From the NCBI GenBank assembly GCA_019308905.1, contig JAFDHF010000004.1, positions 62,001 to 126,000 on the forward strand: a DNA stretch of 64,000 bases. The letters run 5' to 3'. This document shows, in pieces, positions 54,451 through 62,132 of the stretch. The DNA comes from Deltaproteobacteria bacterium. Lineage in GTDB: Bacteria; Desulfobacterota; BSN033; WVXP01. The number at the start of each line of letters is the position of its first letter. The first letter of the stretch is position 1. Under the pieces are notes generated by a model. The model was not told where the DNA came from. It did not search any database and saw only the letters and a list, made by a program, of their open reading frames with translations. A program made the translations under genes and the position numbers.

Positions 54451-54711
54451 TTATGAGATCACGATTACTTTGCCAGGCTGCAACCAACGGGTGACCCGAT
54501 CTTCTGTCTCAGCCATTGCAGAAAAGCCGGCGCCGCCAAATCTTACGGCTTGTAAACTTTTGTAACCGGTGGCCCTGGCTTCTTGTTGTAGCGCCTGACC
54601 CTTAGCGAGATTCGCTACATACTTTATGTTGTGATCAAATCCTTCAAGGCTGATGAGACCCGGAAGATCTATCCGCGTATCTACTCCAAGCGGCTGCCGC
54701 GGGACGGCCAA
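54451..54711 (-). pseudogene. Coding-like fragment of unknown family
   Basis: An 86-residue frame on the minus strand beginning with TTG, overlapping the end of the broken ATPase gene in another frame. The translation (VDTRIDLPGLISLEGFDHN, KYVANLAKGQALQQEARATG, ending in WLQPGKVIVIS) looks like genuine protein rather than random sequence, but I do not recognise the family. It could be the 3' end of a gene fused to the broken ATPase gene by a deletion. Confidence 0.3.
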
Positions 54712-55340
54712 AAGACTGCTTTGCGAAAGCTTCGCGTGCTGAACAACGCAAAGACCTTAGGGGAACTTCGATCTCCGCCGGGCAACCGCCTGCCATGGTG
54801 GCGAAGGTATTCCTCGAAGCCGAAAGAAAAGATCCTTACCTCCCACGCACGGCCACGCATGGACGTTGCAACTTCGCGAGAAAGCAAAGCTGCCGACGAG
54901 CCGCTGACAAACACTTCGACCTTCTCGGTGTCGAGAAGTCGGCGTACAAACCGCTCCCATCCATGCACCACTTGGATCTCATCCAAGCACCAGAGGACCG
55001 TTTCACGGCCGCGCAGAGCGGGAAATCGGCGATAGTATTCCTCAACTACCAAGGAGAAATGCTCAACGCTGAATCCGACGAGCCGTTCATCCTCAAAGTT
55101 CAGATACGGAAGCCGCTCCCGGGCAATTCCCCGCTCGACCCACGCTTGCCTGATCTGGTTCAAGAACGTCGTCTTACCTGCGCGGCGCATACCAACAATA
55201 GCCGTTGCCTTACCAGGTAGCGTCACGCGCCCGGCTAGTCGGCGGGGGGTCATTGGCGGAAAGGGACTACTGAAAGAGTTGAGTAGTTGCTCGACGGCTC
55301 TCTGGCGGAGGTAGGCCGAGTCTGGTTCAGTAACTGTCAT
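54681..55340 (-). pseudogene. AAA_14/DUF4143-type ATPase, truncated
   Basis: The N-terminal half of a prokaryotic ATPase that normally has 400-450 residues. With the ATG at 55340 (AAAGGAG upstream) the first 160 residues are intact: Walker A GMRRAGKTTF, YLNFEDERLVGFS, Walker B CLDEIQVVHGW, SGSSAALLSREVATS and RGRAWEVRIFSFGFEEYL. After that the reading turns to unrelated sequence and stops; the DUF4143 C-terminal region is absent. A strong promoter with paired operators survives in front of it. These ATPases often lie on mobile or defence-like islands, fitting the degraded surroundings. Confidence 0.7.
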
Positions 55341-55345
55341 CCCGG

Positions 55346-55401
55346 TTTCTCCTTTCTGGAAGGAGAATATAGCGAATATTTCTCCTTCTTTCAAGGAGAA
55401 A
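55346..55401 (-). promoter_or_regulatory. Promoter with two paired inverted-repeat operators
   Basis: On the minus strand TTGAAA (plus 55389-55394) and TATATT (plus 55366-55371) are 17 bp apart. Two inverted repeats of the form TTTCTCCTT-N5-AAGGAGAA lie at 55346-55367 and 55379-55401, exactly 33 bp (three turns) apart. The distal one covers the -35 and the proximal one overlaps the start site and ribosome site. This suggests cooperative repression. Confidence 0.6.
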
Positions 55402-56235
55402 TTTAGCCTTCTCAGCCCACATTTCCTTGCTCGTACGAGGAAATCTCAGGCGTAGAACTCAAACCCTCTATCCGTATCCGGGGGTCAGCCCTTGACGGGC
55501 TGTTGCCCAAATATGAAGGGTCACCAAAATTCCCCACAACTACCCAACCGCGTGTGGGGTAACGATGTAGTTGGCAATCTCCTCGGCCATTTCTTATCCC
55601 GCACCGCTCTAAGTATCCCGTCCGTGAGGCGTTTCCCTTTGCTGCCGTTGGGATGCAGAGCCGCAACGGTATTTTCCAAACGCAGACAACCGGACCGCGC
55701 TCTTGCAGCCCCTTGATCCCCGTCTGGAGACCCTGTCGTCTATCCGCTGGCCTGGACCAGCCTCGCCGCGTTAAGACGATCCGGCGTAGTGACCCTCTGA
55801 GCTTCTTTCCAATGGGCTCAGATCTTGCATTTTCCAATCTAGTTCAGAAACCAGGGTTAGTCAATTCGCCCAAAGAAGGCCATGGGACCAAGCCAATGGG
55901 TGTCCGGCTTCAACCTTCGCGAACCTTAACGACGCCCGTGTTTCTCACAATTTCCACCATAAGTCGTGTCCCCCTCTTTCTCCCTTCCTTAGGTCCTCTG
56001 CCGTAAGGCTACAATAGAGAACTCAGGACTGCCAACAGGACGCTGTCAACAATTCTCGTAGCAACCGGACCCAGCGATCCTGAAGAGATTTGGGGAGGAG
56101 AGCATGAGAAGTACGAGGGTGCCAGATCAGGAGAAAAGTCAATTTTCAAGCCCGGCTCCATTGGCGCACCCTGACCATGCCCGAGATGCTTCCAAAAAAC
56201 AAGATTTGCGCCTACCTGGGTAGGCCTTCCACCTA
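55402..56235. other. 830-bp region without a recognisable gene
   Basis: Open frames here show no family resemblance, no ribosome sites and mixed codon use. A short protein-like run on the minus strand (MAEEIANYIVTPHAVG, near 55590) ends at once in a stop and may be a remnant. I regard the stretch as decayed accessory DNA. Confidence 0.4.
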
Positions 56236-56258
56236 CAAGGCCGCGCCGCGCGGCCTTG
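56236..56258. repeat. REP-like GC palindrome
   Basis: CAAGGCCGCG and CGCGGCCTTG form a perfect 10-bp stem with a 3-nt loop (CCG). It lies about 100 bp from a GGGGTCAGGTC-type sequence, a pairing reminiscent of REP elements served by RAYT proteins. Confidence 0.5.
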
Positions 56259-56354
56259 CCAGGCCGCAACTCGGTGACTCCCATCACCGTACACGAAACC
56301 GACCACCGGAGGCAGGGAAGCGGAAACCCTGGGGGAAGTGTGCCGGCGAAAACT

Positions 56355-56375
56355 GATAATTCAAGACCTGACCCC
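56355..56375 (-). repeat. RAYT-element-like terminal sequence
   Basis: On the minus strand this reads GGGGTCAGGTCTTGAATTAT plus one base. It shares GGGGTCA-GTCTT with the inverted repeats of the RAYT element at 25560-26589. I recall the longer sequence as common near RAYT genes in related bacteria. No transposase is present here. Confidence 0.5.
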
Positions 56376-56407
56376 AATGCTTGACCCCAATGCTTGACCC
56401 CAATGCT
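56369..56407 (+). repeat. Three perfect tandem copies of a 13-bp unit
   Basis: The unit TGACCCCAATGCT occurs at 56369-56381, 56382-56394 and 56395-56407. The first copy overlaps the terminal sequence just before it, and the array ends 3 bp before the -35 element of the trpS promoter. Confidence 0.9.
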
Positions 56408-56410
56408 TTC

Positions 56411-56437
56411 TTGACATTTCTCTTGATAACGGATAAT
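56411..56437 (+). promoter_or_regulatory. Promoter of the trpS leader
   Basis: TTGACA (56411-56416) is followed after 15 bp by GATAAT (56432-56437); the overlapping TAATGT (56434-56439) would give a 17-bp spacer. Transcription would start near 56445, about 30 bp before the leader peptide. Confidence 0.55.
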
Positions 56438-56473
56438 GTGAAGTCCTTGCAAAGGGGTGGAGAACGCATTTTT

Positions 56474-56545
56474 ATGAGATTTTCGATACTGTGGTGGTAT
56501 TCGTTCAGATGCTCAATTCTTGGCCCTGGGCCTTCTGGAGGGTAG
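56474..56545 (+). CDS. trpS leader peptide with tandem Trp codons
   Basis: A 23-codon frame, MRFSILWWYSFRCSILGPGP then SGG and TAG. GGAG lies 11 bases upstream of the ATG. Codons 7 and 8 (56492-56497) are both TGG. It is followed by a strong terminator and then by trpS. The arrangement matches ribosome-mediated attenuation: stalling at the Trp codons when charged tRNA-Trp is scarce would leave TGGCCCT (56521-56527) free to pair with AGGGCCA (56568-56574), blocking the terminator. With ample Trp the ribosome reaches the stop and the terminator can form. Confidence 0.72.
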   Translation: MRFSILWWYSFRCSILGPGPSGG

Positions 56546-56566
56546 GGAGCAAGACAGGATTCAGGC

Positions 56567-56599
56567 AAGGGCCATGGGCGCAGTCCATGGCCTTTTTTT
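56567..56599 (+). terminator. Attenuator (intrinsic terminator) upstream of trpS
   Basis: GGCCATGG (56570-56577), 7-nt loop, CCATGGCC (56585-56592) and seven Ts (56593-56599). The stem can extend by a G-U and two A-U pairs. It lies 16 bp before the trpS start, so transcription must pass it to express the gene. Its 5' arm overlaps the 7-nt antiterminator partner. Confidence 0.8.
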
Positions 56600-56615
56600 G
56601 AGGACGGAGGGAAAA

Positions 56616-57599
56616 ATGGAAAGGATTTTCAGCGGAATTCAGCCCACAGGGGAGATCCACATAGGAAACTATCTCGGGGCGATTCAGAACTGGGTGAAAC
56701 TCACCGAGTCCTACGATTGCATTTACTGCATTGTGGACTACCATGCCATCTCAATCGAGTATGAACCCCTCCTCATGCAGCAAAGGATCCTCGACACGGC
56801 TTTGATAAACATCGCCTGCGGCCTGACAAAGGAAAAGTGTGCCCTCTTCGTCCAATCCCATGTCCAGCAGCACACGGAACTCGCCTGGATATTCAACTGC
56901 TTGACCCCGGTGGGAGACCTTGAAAGGATGACCCAGTTCAAGCAGAAGGCAAGACAGCATCGCAAGAACGTGAACATGGGGCTGCTCGACTACCCCGTGC
57001 TCCAGGCTGCGGACATCCTGATATACAAGGCCGGCTACGTCCCTGTGGGAAAGGACCAGTACCAGCACGTCGAGCTGACCCGCGAGATCGCCCGGAGATT
57101 CAATTCCAGATTCGGCCAGGTCTTCCCCGAACCCCAGGTCCTGGAGTCCAAGACCCCAAAGATACTCGGCCTCGACGGAAAACAGAAGATGTCCAAGAGC
57201 ATGAACAACTATATCGGCATGCTCGAATCCCCTGATGCGATTTGGGAAAAGCTTCGCACGGCCGTGACCGATGTCGGCAGAGTGAGACGCCACGATCCGG
57301 GTAATCCAAAAAAGTGCAACATCTACAGCCTCCATCGGGCCTTCTCGAACACCCAAGAGGTCAAGCAGGTGGCCCGTGATTGCCGGAAAGCCGCCATAGG
57401 GTGCATAGACTGCAAGAGAATTCTATGGAAAAACATGGTGGCCCACCTCGCTCCCATCCAGCAGAGGGCTCTCGAGCTCCAGGGCGATATCGGCTCTGTC
57501 AAGGAGACCCTGGCCGAGGGGGCCGATCGCTGCCGGGCGATAGCCTCGGCGGTGATGAACGAGGTCAGAGACAGGATGGGTCTTACCCCTTCCAAGTAG
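56616..57599 (+). CDS. trpS: Tryptophanyl-tRNA synthetase
   Basis: A 327-residue class I aminoacyl-tRNA synthetase. The ATG at 56616 follows GGAGGG and gives the normal N-terminus ERIFSGIQPTGEIHIGNYLG; the HIGN signature is at residues 14-17 and the KMSKS loop is intact (KQKMSKSMNN). GKDQYQHVELTREIARRFN is also family-typical. It charges tRNA-Trp in the cytoplasm. The frame is open upstream through the attenuator, but that part is non-protein. Regulation by attenuation is inferred from the leader. Confidence 0.96.
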   Translation: MERIFSGIQPTGEIHIGNYLGAIQNWVKLTESYDCIYCIVDYHAISIEYEPLLMQQRILDTALINIACGLTKEKCALFVQSHVQQHTELAWIFNCLTPVGDLERMTQFKQKARQHRKNVNMGLLDYPVLQAADILIYKAGYVPVGKDQYQHVELTREIARRFNSRFGQVFPEPQVLESKTPKILGLDGKQKMSKSMNNYIGMLESPDAIWEKLRTAVTDVGRVRRHDPGNPKKCNIYSLHRAFSNTQEVKQVARDCRKAAIGCIDCKRILWKNMVAHLAPIQQRALELQGDIGSVKETLAEGADRCRAIASAVMNEVRDRMGLTPSK

Positions 57600-57775
57600 A
57601 AAGAGTGGAAAGGCAACCCAGAGGCACCAGGAACGGGGAAGCAACCCTTTCCAAATCTTCCCCACCGGCGGGGAGATGCCCGTGACTCGCCCGGGGCCGC
57701 CACAAAAAAGAGTTGCGAAAATAGGCTATTTGGTTTATCAAGAAGGGAAATCCCAGGCCAGAAAAGGAGCCGCCT

Positions 57776-58738
57776 TTGCACGGATCCAATCAGAGCGAGC
57801 CTGCATGCCGGGTCGTGCTTTTGGGACCGGCCAGCGAGTCTTCCCGCGAGAAGCTCATCCTCGGCCTTCAGCAGCGCTTCAGGCTGACGCCCCGGCAAGC
57901 GGAAAGCCTCGTTCAAAGGGCTCCCACCGTTGTCAAGAGGGGAATCTCTCTCGAGAAGGCCCAGTCCTTCGCCTACCACCTGGAACAGATCGGCGCCAGA
58001 GTGAGGATCGACCGCGTCTTCCACGAAGAGGAGGCCCCCGCCCCTCAAGGAGGCAAACCGGAACCTGAGGAGGGGGTTCCACCAGGATCGAGCCGAATCT
58101 CTACCGAACCCCGGTGCCCGTGGGAAGAGATGGATGATCTGGGGTTTCTCAGGGCTCTTTTCGGCACAATCGGTGAGGTGCTCTTCCATCCTTCCCGTTT
58201 CTACTCCCGGATGCCTATCGGGAAGGGACTCCTCCACCCGCTGATCTTCGCCATCGTGATGGGCGTGCTGGGGGGGTTGATCGGCCTTGTTTACGAGTTT
58301 CTCATGATGCTTCTGCTGGGCCGCATCTTCCAGCCCCAGGGTCTTGGGAATTTCGGTGTTCCCGTGCTCATTGCTTCTGCCATCGGCCTTCCCCTGCTCA
58401 CCATAATCTACGTCTTTGTGGGCAGCGGGATTCTCCACGTCTGCCTGATGATCGTCAGAGGAAACAGGAAGGGATTTGAGGCCACCTTCAGGGTCGTGGC
58501 ATACGCGATGAGCACCCAGATCCTCGCGGTTGTCCCATTGCTCGGAGGCATAGCCGGTACGATATGGACACCTGTCATCCAAATCATCGGTCTCCGGGAA
58601 TCCCATGAAATATCAAGCGGGAGGGCGGCCTTCGCCATTTTCCTCCCCCTGCTGGTACTTCTCGGTTTTGTCGTGGCCATCTTTCTGATAATGATCCCCA
58701 TCATCTTCAAGAGCCCGGGGGTCACCCTTCGGTTTTGA
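57776..58738 (+). CDS. YIP1-family membrane protein with N-terminal bL12-C-like domain
   Basis: A 320-residue protein starting with TTG six bases after AGGAG. Residues 10-80 (CRVVLLGPASESSREKLI, ESLVQRAPTVVKRGISLE, AYHLEQIGARVRI) resemble the C-terminal domain of ribosomal protein bL12, a fold reused in some bacterial membrane proteins. After an acidic proline-rich linker, residues 130-320 form a five-helix YIP1 domain. The function is unknown; YIP1 proteins in bacteria are uncharacterised membrane proteins. It lies 176 bp downstream of trpS. Confidence 0.7.
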   Translation: MHGSNQSEPACRVVLLGPASESSREKLILGLQQRFRLTPRQAESLVQRAPTVVKRGISLEKAQSFAYHLEQIGARVRIDRVFHEEEAPAPQGGKPEPEEGVPPGSSRISTEPRCPWEEMDDLGFLRALFGTIGEVLFHPSRFYSRMPIGKGLLHPLIFAIVMGVLGGLIGLVYEFLMMLLLGRIFQPQGLGNFGVPVLIASAIGLPLLTIIYVFVGSGILHVCLMIVRGNRKGFEATFRVVAYAMSTQILAVVPLLGGIAGTIWTPVIQIIGLRESHEISSGRAAFAIFLPLLVLLGFVVAIFLIMIPIIFKSPGVTLRF

Positions 58739-59190
58739 CTGGAGTTTCCTGACTTTTGGAGAACACCTTGCCTCCGAGCGACATTGCGGAAGCGGTGGGG
58801 TACCCATCAAGGGTGAGCGGGGAGGGGAAAGCCCCGCCTTTAGAGCGGGGAAGGGGCAGGAATTCCCCACCCGCGAACCTGCAAGAATCCTCGGCCGAAA
58901 ACTCAGGAAACTCCACTCGGTTTTGAATCTTGACCTCCCCCGCCACGCAGAAACCATCTTATTCCACCCCTGCCCCCTTGTTCGAATCCCTCTTCCCTCC
59001 AACAATCTCCGATTCAAACCGGTAAGAGGGGCAATATCCAATGGTGTGAAGCTGCCCGGGCGGACCGTTGATCCCTTCTGCCCGTTCGTGTTAATCTCCT
59101 TGTTGCGGTAATTGGACGGCGATCATCCCAGGGGCGAGGAGACGTCCAAGGAGGCCTTTCCCTTTTCGGAAAGGACCGGGGAAAATCGAT
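58739..59190. other. 450-bp intergenic region with an IS200/IS605-like hairpin
   Basis: No gene is supported. The notable sequence is at 58817-58850. A T-loop-like TTCGAAT at 58981 is not part of a tRNA. Confidence 0.4.
58817..58850 (+). repeat. Possible remnant of an IS200/IS605 right end
   Basis: GCGGGG (58817-58822), CCCCGC (58832-58837), loop CTTTAGA, GCGGGG (58845-58850). The CCCCGC-CTTTAGA-GCGGGG hairpin resembles the right-end/guide-RNA hairpin of IS200/IS605 elements. No tnpA or tnpB remains. A duplicated GCGGGG allows two mutually exclusive stems. Confidence 0.35.
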
Positions 59191-59538
59191 ATGGCCAAAC
59201 AGAAGATGCGATGTGTTTTTTCCGAACAGCTCTGCCGTTCGTGCCCGCTGTTTCGAGGGAGGCACTACTACCTCTGCTTTTCCAGAACTTACCGCGGCTA
59301 TCTCGGGGCCGAGCAGAGATCCCGTCGGTCCGACTCCAACCGCGAGCCCCTCTTTCCCGGCACGGCCCTCGACTCCTCCAATCTTCTGCTCAAAGGGAGG
59401 AGCCTGAGATCTCTGCCCTTTTCAGGGCCTTGTCGAGGAAAGGGGAGGAGCTCCGGTGGGACCGGGGAGGAATCCCGTGTGGACCCTGGAAGAGGTAAAA
59501 AGAATCAAGGACAGAATCCGGTGGGACCTCACGCCTGA
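59191..59538 (+). CDS. Small cysteine-rich protein, unknown function
   Basis: A 115-residue frame. The first 38 residues look conserved and ordered: cysteines at 8, 15, 18 and 29 around RGRHYYLCFSRTYRGYLG, a possible metal-binding knot. I have the impression of similar short proteins in Desulfobacterota. The remainder is Arg/Ser/Gly-rich and low in structure, and its end overlaps the next gene by 62 bp, so the true protein may be shorter or frameshifted. Confidence 0.5.
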   Translation: MAKQKMRCVFSEQLCRSCPLFRGRHYYLCFSRTYRGYLGAEQRSRRSDSNREPLFPGTALDSSNLLLKGRSLRSLPFSGPCRGKGRSSGGTGEESRVDPGRGKKNQGQNPVGPHA

Positions 59539-59824
59539 GATTGCAGCAGAGGCGAGAGATAGACCTCCGGGCAAAACCCACATCTGCCCGGAATCGACTC
59601 CCGTAAAGCAGGAGTACTTCTTCTGTATCCATGTCTGGGGATGCAAGGCGAGCCTGGCCCTGGTTGAGAACCGGGGCGATCAGCAGATTCCTCACTTTCT
59701 CCAGGTCGGCATCCCGGATAGGTTCCTGGAAGAAGCCGTGTTCAAAGCGGGGGGAGCACTCATCGTGAGCGCCTGGTACCCTATCGACAGGAGAACCGAG
59801 GGATGGATCCGGGAAAGGCTTTGA
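59477..59824 (+). CDS. Hypothetical protein
   Basis: A 115-residue protein from a GTG at 59477 with GGGGAGG six bases upstream; a GTG at 59456 is less favourable. The sequence (WTLEEVKRIKDRIRWDLTPE, KQEYFFCIHVWGCKASLALV, ending RTEGWIRERL) is clearly protein-like with two cysteines in the central beta region. I do not recognise a family. It overlaps the cysteine-rich gene and converges with the molybdenum hydroxylase operon, leaving 10 bp between stops. Confidence 0.6.
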   Translation: MWTLEEVKRIKDRIRWDLTPEIAAEARDRPPGKTHICPESTPVKQEYFFCIHVWGCKASLALVENRGDQQIPHFLQVGIPDRFLEEAVFKAGGALIVSAWYPIDRRTEGWIRERL

Positions 59825-59834
59825 GACGGACCGG

Positions 59835-62132
59835 CTATTCTTTTCGCTTCCCTTTTCTCTGCTCCTCAAGAGCCTTGAGGACCTTTTCCGGCGTGATCGG
59901 CAGGTCGCAGATTCTCACCCCTACAGCATCGTAGATCGCATTGGCGATACATCCGGCGCTGGGGTTGGTCAGTCCCTCTCCAGCCTCCTTGGCACCAAAA
60001 GGACCCTCCGGCTCGTGGGTCTCGACCAAAAGGGAGGTAAAATTGTCCGGTACATCGGTCGCCCGCATCAGTTTGTAATCGACAAAGGACGGGTTGAGTA
60101 CCATCCCCTCGTCCGTAATAAGGTTCTCAGACAGGACATACCCCTGTCCCATGACAAATGCCCCTTCGAGCTGTCCCTCGACCCCGAGCTGATTGATCAC
60201 CTGCCCGCAGTCGTGAGCCGTGGTCACCTGGACGAGCGAGACCCTGCCCGTCTCCTCGTCCACCTCAACCTCCGCCACCTGGGCACCAAAGGAAAATGCC
60301 GGTGAGACCATCCCCTTCCCGTGAGGCGTATAGTGGCCCCTGCCCACGATCGCCTGTCCGTGGTTGCTCCGCACGGCCACCTTTACCACATCCTGGTAAG
60401 GCACCCCCCTTTCGGGACGCTCCCTGAGGAATATCCTCCCGTCCTTTGCATCGAGTTCGTACACGATATTCGGTCCCATCATCCCCGCTGCCACATCGAG
60501 GAGCTTCTGCTTGGCGTCCCGCGCCGCCATCTTCACGGCATTCCCTGTCATGAGGGTCTGCCGGCTCCCCCAGGCTCCGAGGTCTGGCGGACACACCAGG
60601 GTGTCTCCAGAGGTCACCCGCACATAGTCCATGGGGATTCCCAGCTCCTCGGCCGCAATCTGAGCCATGACCGTGTCAGACCCCTGTCCGATCTCGGAGG
60701 AACCCACGTAGACATCGACCATTCCATCCCGGCCGATACGAACCATGGCGGCAGAGAAAGCATAGGGGGTGTCGATCCAGTTGAAAACCCCCCCTGACAT
60801 GAAGCCATAGCAGCCCATGCCGATCCCCTTCCCGCGCGGAAGTCGGCCCCGCTTCTCTTTCCATCGGGTACTCTCCATGACACGGTCCATACACTCCTTG
60901 AACCCACAGCTCGTCACCTTGCAGTACCCCTTGATCTCGTGGCCGGGCTCCATGCCGTTTTTCAGACGGATTTCAGCCGGATCCATGCCCAGTTGTTCGG
61001 CGATCATGTCGATCTGCGAGTCGCAGGTAAACTCCGCCTGGGGTCCCCCAAAACCCCTCATGGCTGATGAAGGAGACTTGTTCGTGTAGACATGATACCC
61101 ATCGTACCGATAGTTCGGAATCGTGTAAGGGAAATTCTGGAAAAACCCTGTGAGATAGAGGGCCGTGGGACCCATGGCGTTATAGGCTCCTCCGTCGAGA
61201 ATCGCCTTGCACTCCTTGGCCACCAGGGTTCCATCCTCGTTGAATCCTGTCTTTACATAGTACTTCATGGCCGTACGGTGGCGGGTGCAGGCGAACTCCT
61301 CTTCACGGGTGTATTCGATCTTGACAGGCCTTCCGGTAACCATCGAGAGATGGGCGGCACAGTACTGGTCCTTGAACAACTCCATCTTGCCTCCCCATCC
61401 CCCGCCCACATGGGGCCGAATCACCCGAATATCGCCCTCTTTCATCCCCAGGGTCTGGGCCAGCAGGATCTGAATGAAGTAGGGGACCTGGGTCCCGGTC
61501 CATATGGTGAGCCTTCCCTGGAGGTCATACTGGGCCACAGAATTGTGGGGCTCCATGGCCGCATGGGCGACGGCGTGAATATCAAAAACGTCTTCCCGGA
61601 CCGCATCACACACCTTGAAGCCCTCGTCAACGTCGCCGAACTCGATGTGTCGCGTTTCACTCACGTTGTTCTTTACCGTGGGGCCCTCGTGAATCTGCGG
61701 AGCCCCCTCCTTCATGGCCTCTTCCGGATCGAATACAGCGGGAAGAACCTCGTATTCCACATCGATCAGGGTCAGGGCCTCCTCTGCTGTATCTTCATCA
61801 ATCGCAGCCACAGCGGCAACCTCGTCACCGATAAACCGGGCCTTGTCCGGGGTCAGGGGATACTCGTCCATGAGGTGGGGATAGCGCCTCCAGTTCCCGT
61901 AGGCGATCTTTCGAGTGTCCTCCGCCGTGATCACCCCCCGGACCCCTCCAAGCTTCCGCGCCTTCCCCGTATCGATGTGAAGGATTCTTGCATGGGGATG
62001 GGGGCTTCTCAAGAGCTTGCCGTACAGCATTCCGGGCAGCCGGATATCCACCGTATACCTGGCCCTTCCCGTGACCTTTTCAACACCGTCCACCCGGCGA
62101 ATCGCCTTACCGATGTGGGAATAGGTGCTCAT
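59835..62132 (-). CDS. Molybdenum hydroxylase, large (molybdopterin-binding) subunit, xanthine dehydrogenase/4-hydroxybenzoyl-CoA reductase family
   Basis: A 765-residue catalytic subunit. The ATG at 62132 follows GGAGG and overlaps the 2Fe-2S subunit by ATGA. Landmarks: GRARYTVDIRLPGMLYGKLL, RPHVGGGWGGKME, AMRGFGGPQAEF with the substrate-binding Arg region, SSEIGQGSDTVMAQIAAEE, and the catalytic Glu in GPFGAKEAGEG. The CoxL motif CSFR is absent, so this is not a CO dehydrogenase. Size fits HcrA-type enzymes, consistent with aromatic or N-heterocyclic substrates and the CoA-ligase genes elsewhere in the window. Confidence 0.9.
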   Translation of the reverse strand: MSTYSHIGKAIRRVDGVEKVTGRARYTVDIRLPGMLYGKLLRSPHPHARILHIDTGKARKLGGVRGVITAEDTRKIAYGNWRRYPHLMDEYPLTPDKARFIGDEVAAVAAIDEDTAEEALTLIDVEYEVLPAVFDPEEAMKEGAPQIHEGPTVKNNVSETRHIEFGDVDEGFKVCDAVREDVFDIHAVAHAAMEPHNSVAQYDLQGRLTIWTGTQVPYFIQILLAQTLGMKEGDIRVIRPHVGGGWGGKMELFKDQYCAAHLSMVTGRPVKIEYTREEEFACTRHRTAMKYYVKTGFNEDGTLVAKECKAILDGGAYNAMGPTALYLTGFFQNFPYTIPNYRYDGYHVYTNKSPSSAMRGFGGPQAEFTCDSQIDMIAEQLGMDPAEIRLKNGMEPGHEIKGYCKVTSCGFKECMDRVMESTRWKEKRGRLPRGKGIGMGCYGFMSGGVFNWIDTPYAFSAAMVRIGRDGMVDVYVGSSEIGQGSDTVMAQIAAEELGIPMDYVRVTSGDTLVCPPDLGAWGSRQTLMTGNAVKMAARDAKQKLLDVAAGMMGPNIVYELDAKDGRIFLRERPERGVPYQDVVKVAVRSNHGQAIVGRGHYTPHGKGMVSPAFSFGAQVAEVEVDEETGRVSLVQVTTAHDCGQVINQLGVEGQLEGAFVMGQGYVLSENLITDEGMVLNPSFVDYKLMRATDVPDNFTSLLVETHEPEGPFGAKEAGEGLTNPSAGCIANAIYDAVGVRICDLPITPEKVLKALEEQRKGKRKE

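Noticed and set aside
56369-56407. Small CRISPR array
   Set aside because: The three 13-bp copies are contiguous with no spacers and no cas genes are nearby.
56445-56615. T-box riboswitch upstream of trpS
   Set aside because: No T-box AGGGTGGNACCGCG-like sequence or specifier loop; the leader peptide with two Trp codons explains the terminator better.
58970-59010. TTCGAAT T-loop-like sequence suggesting a tRNA
   Set aside because: The flanking bases (CCTTG and CCCTC) cannot form the T stem and no anticodon or acceptor arm fits on either strand.
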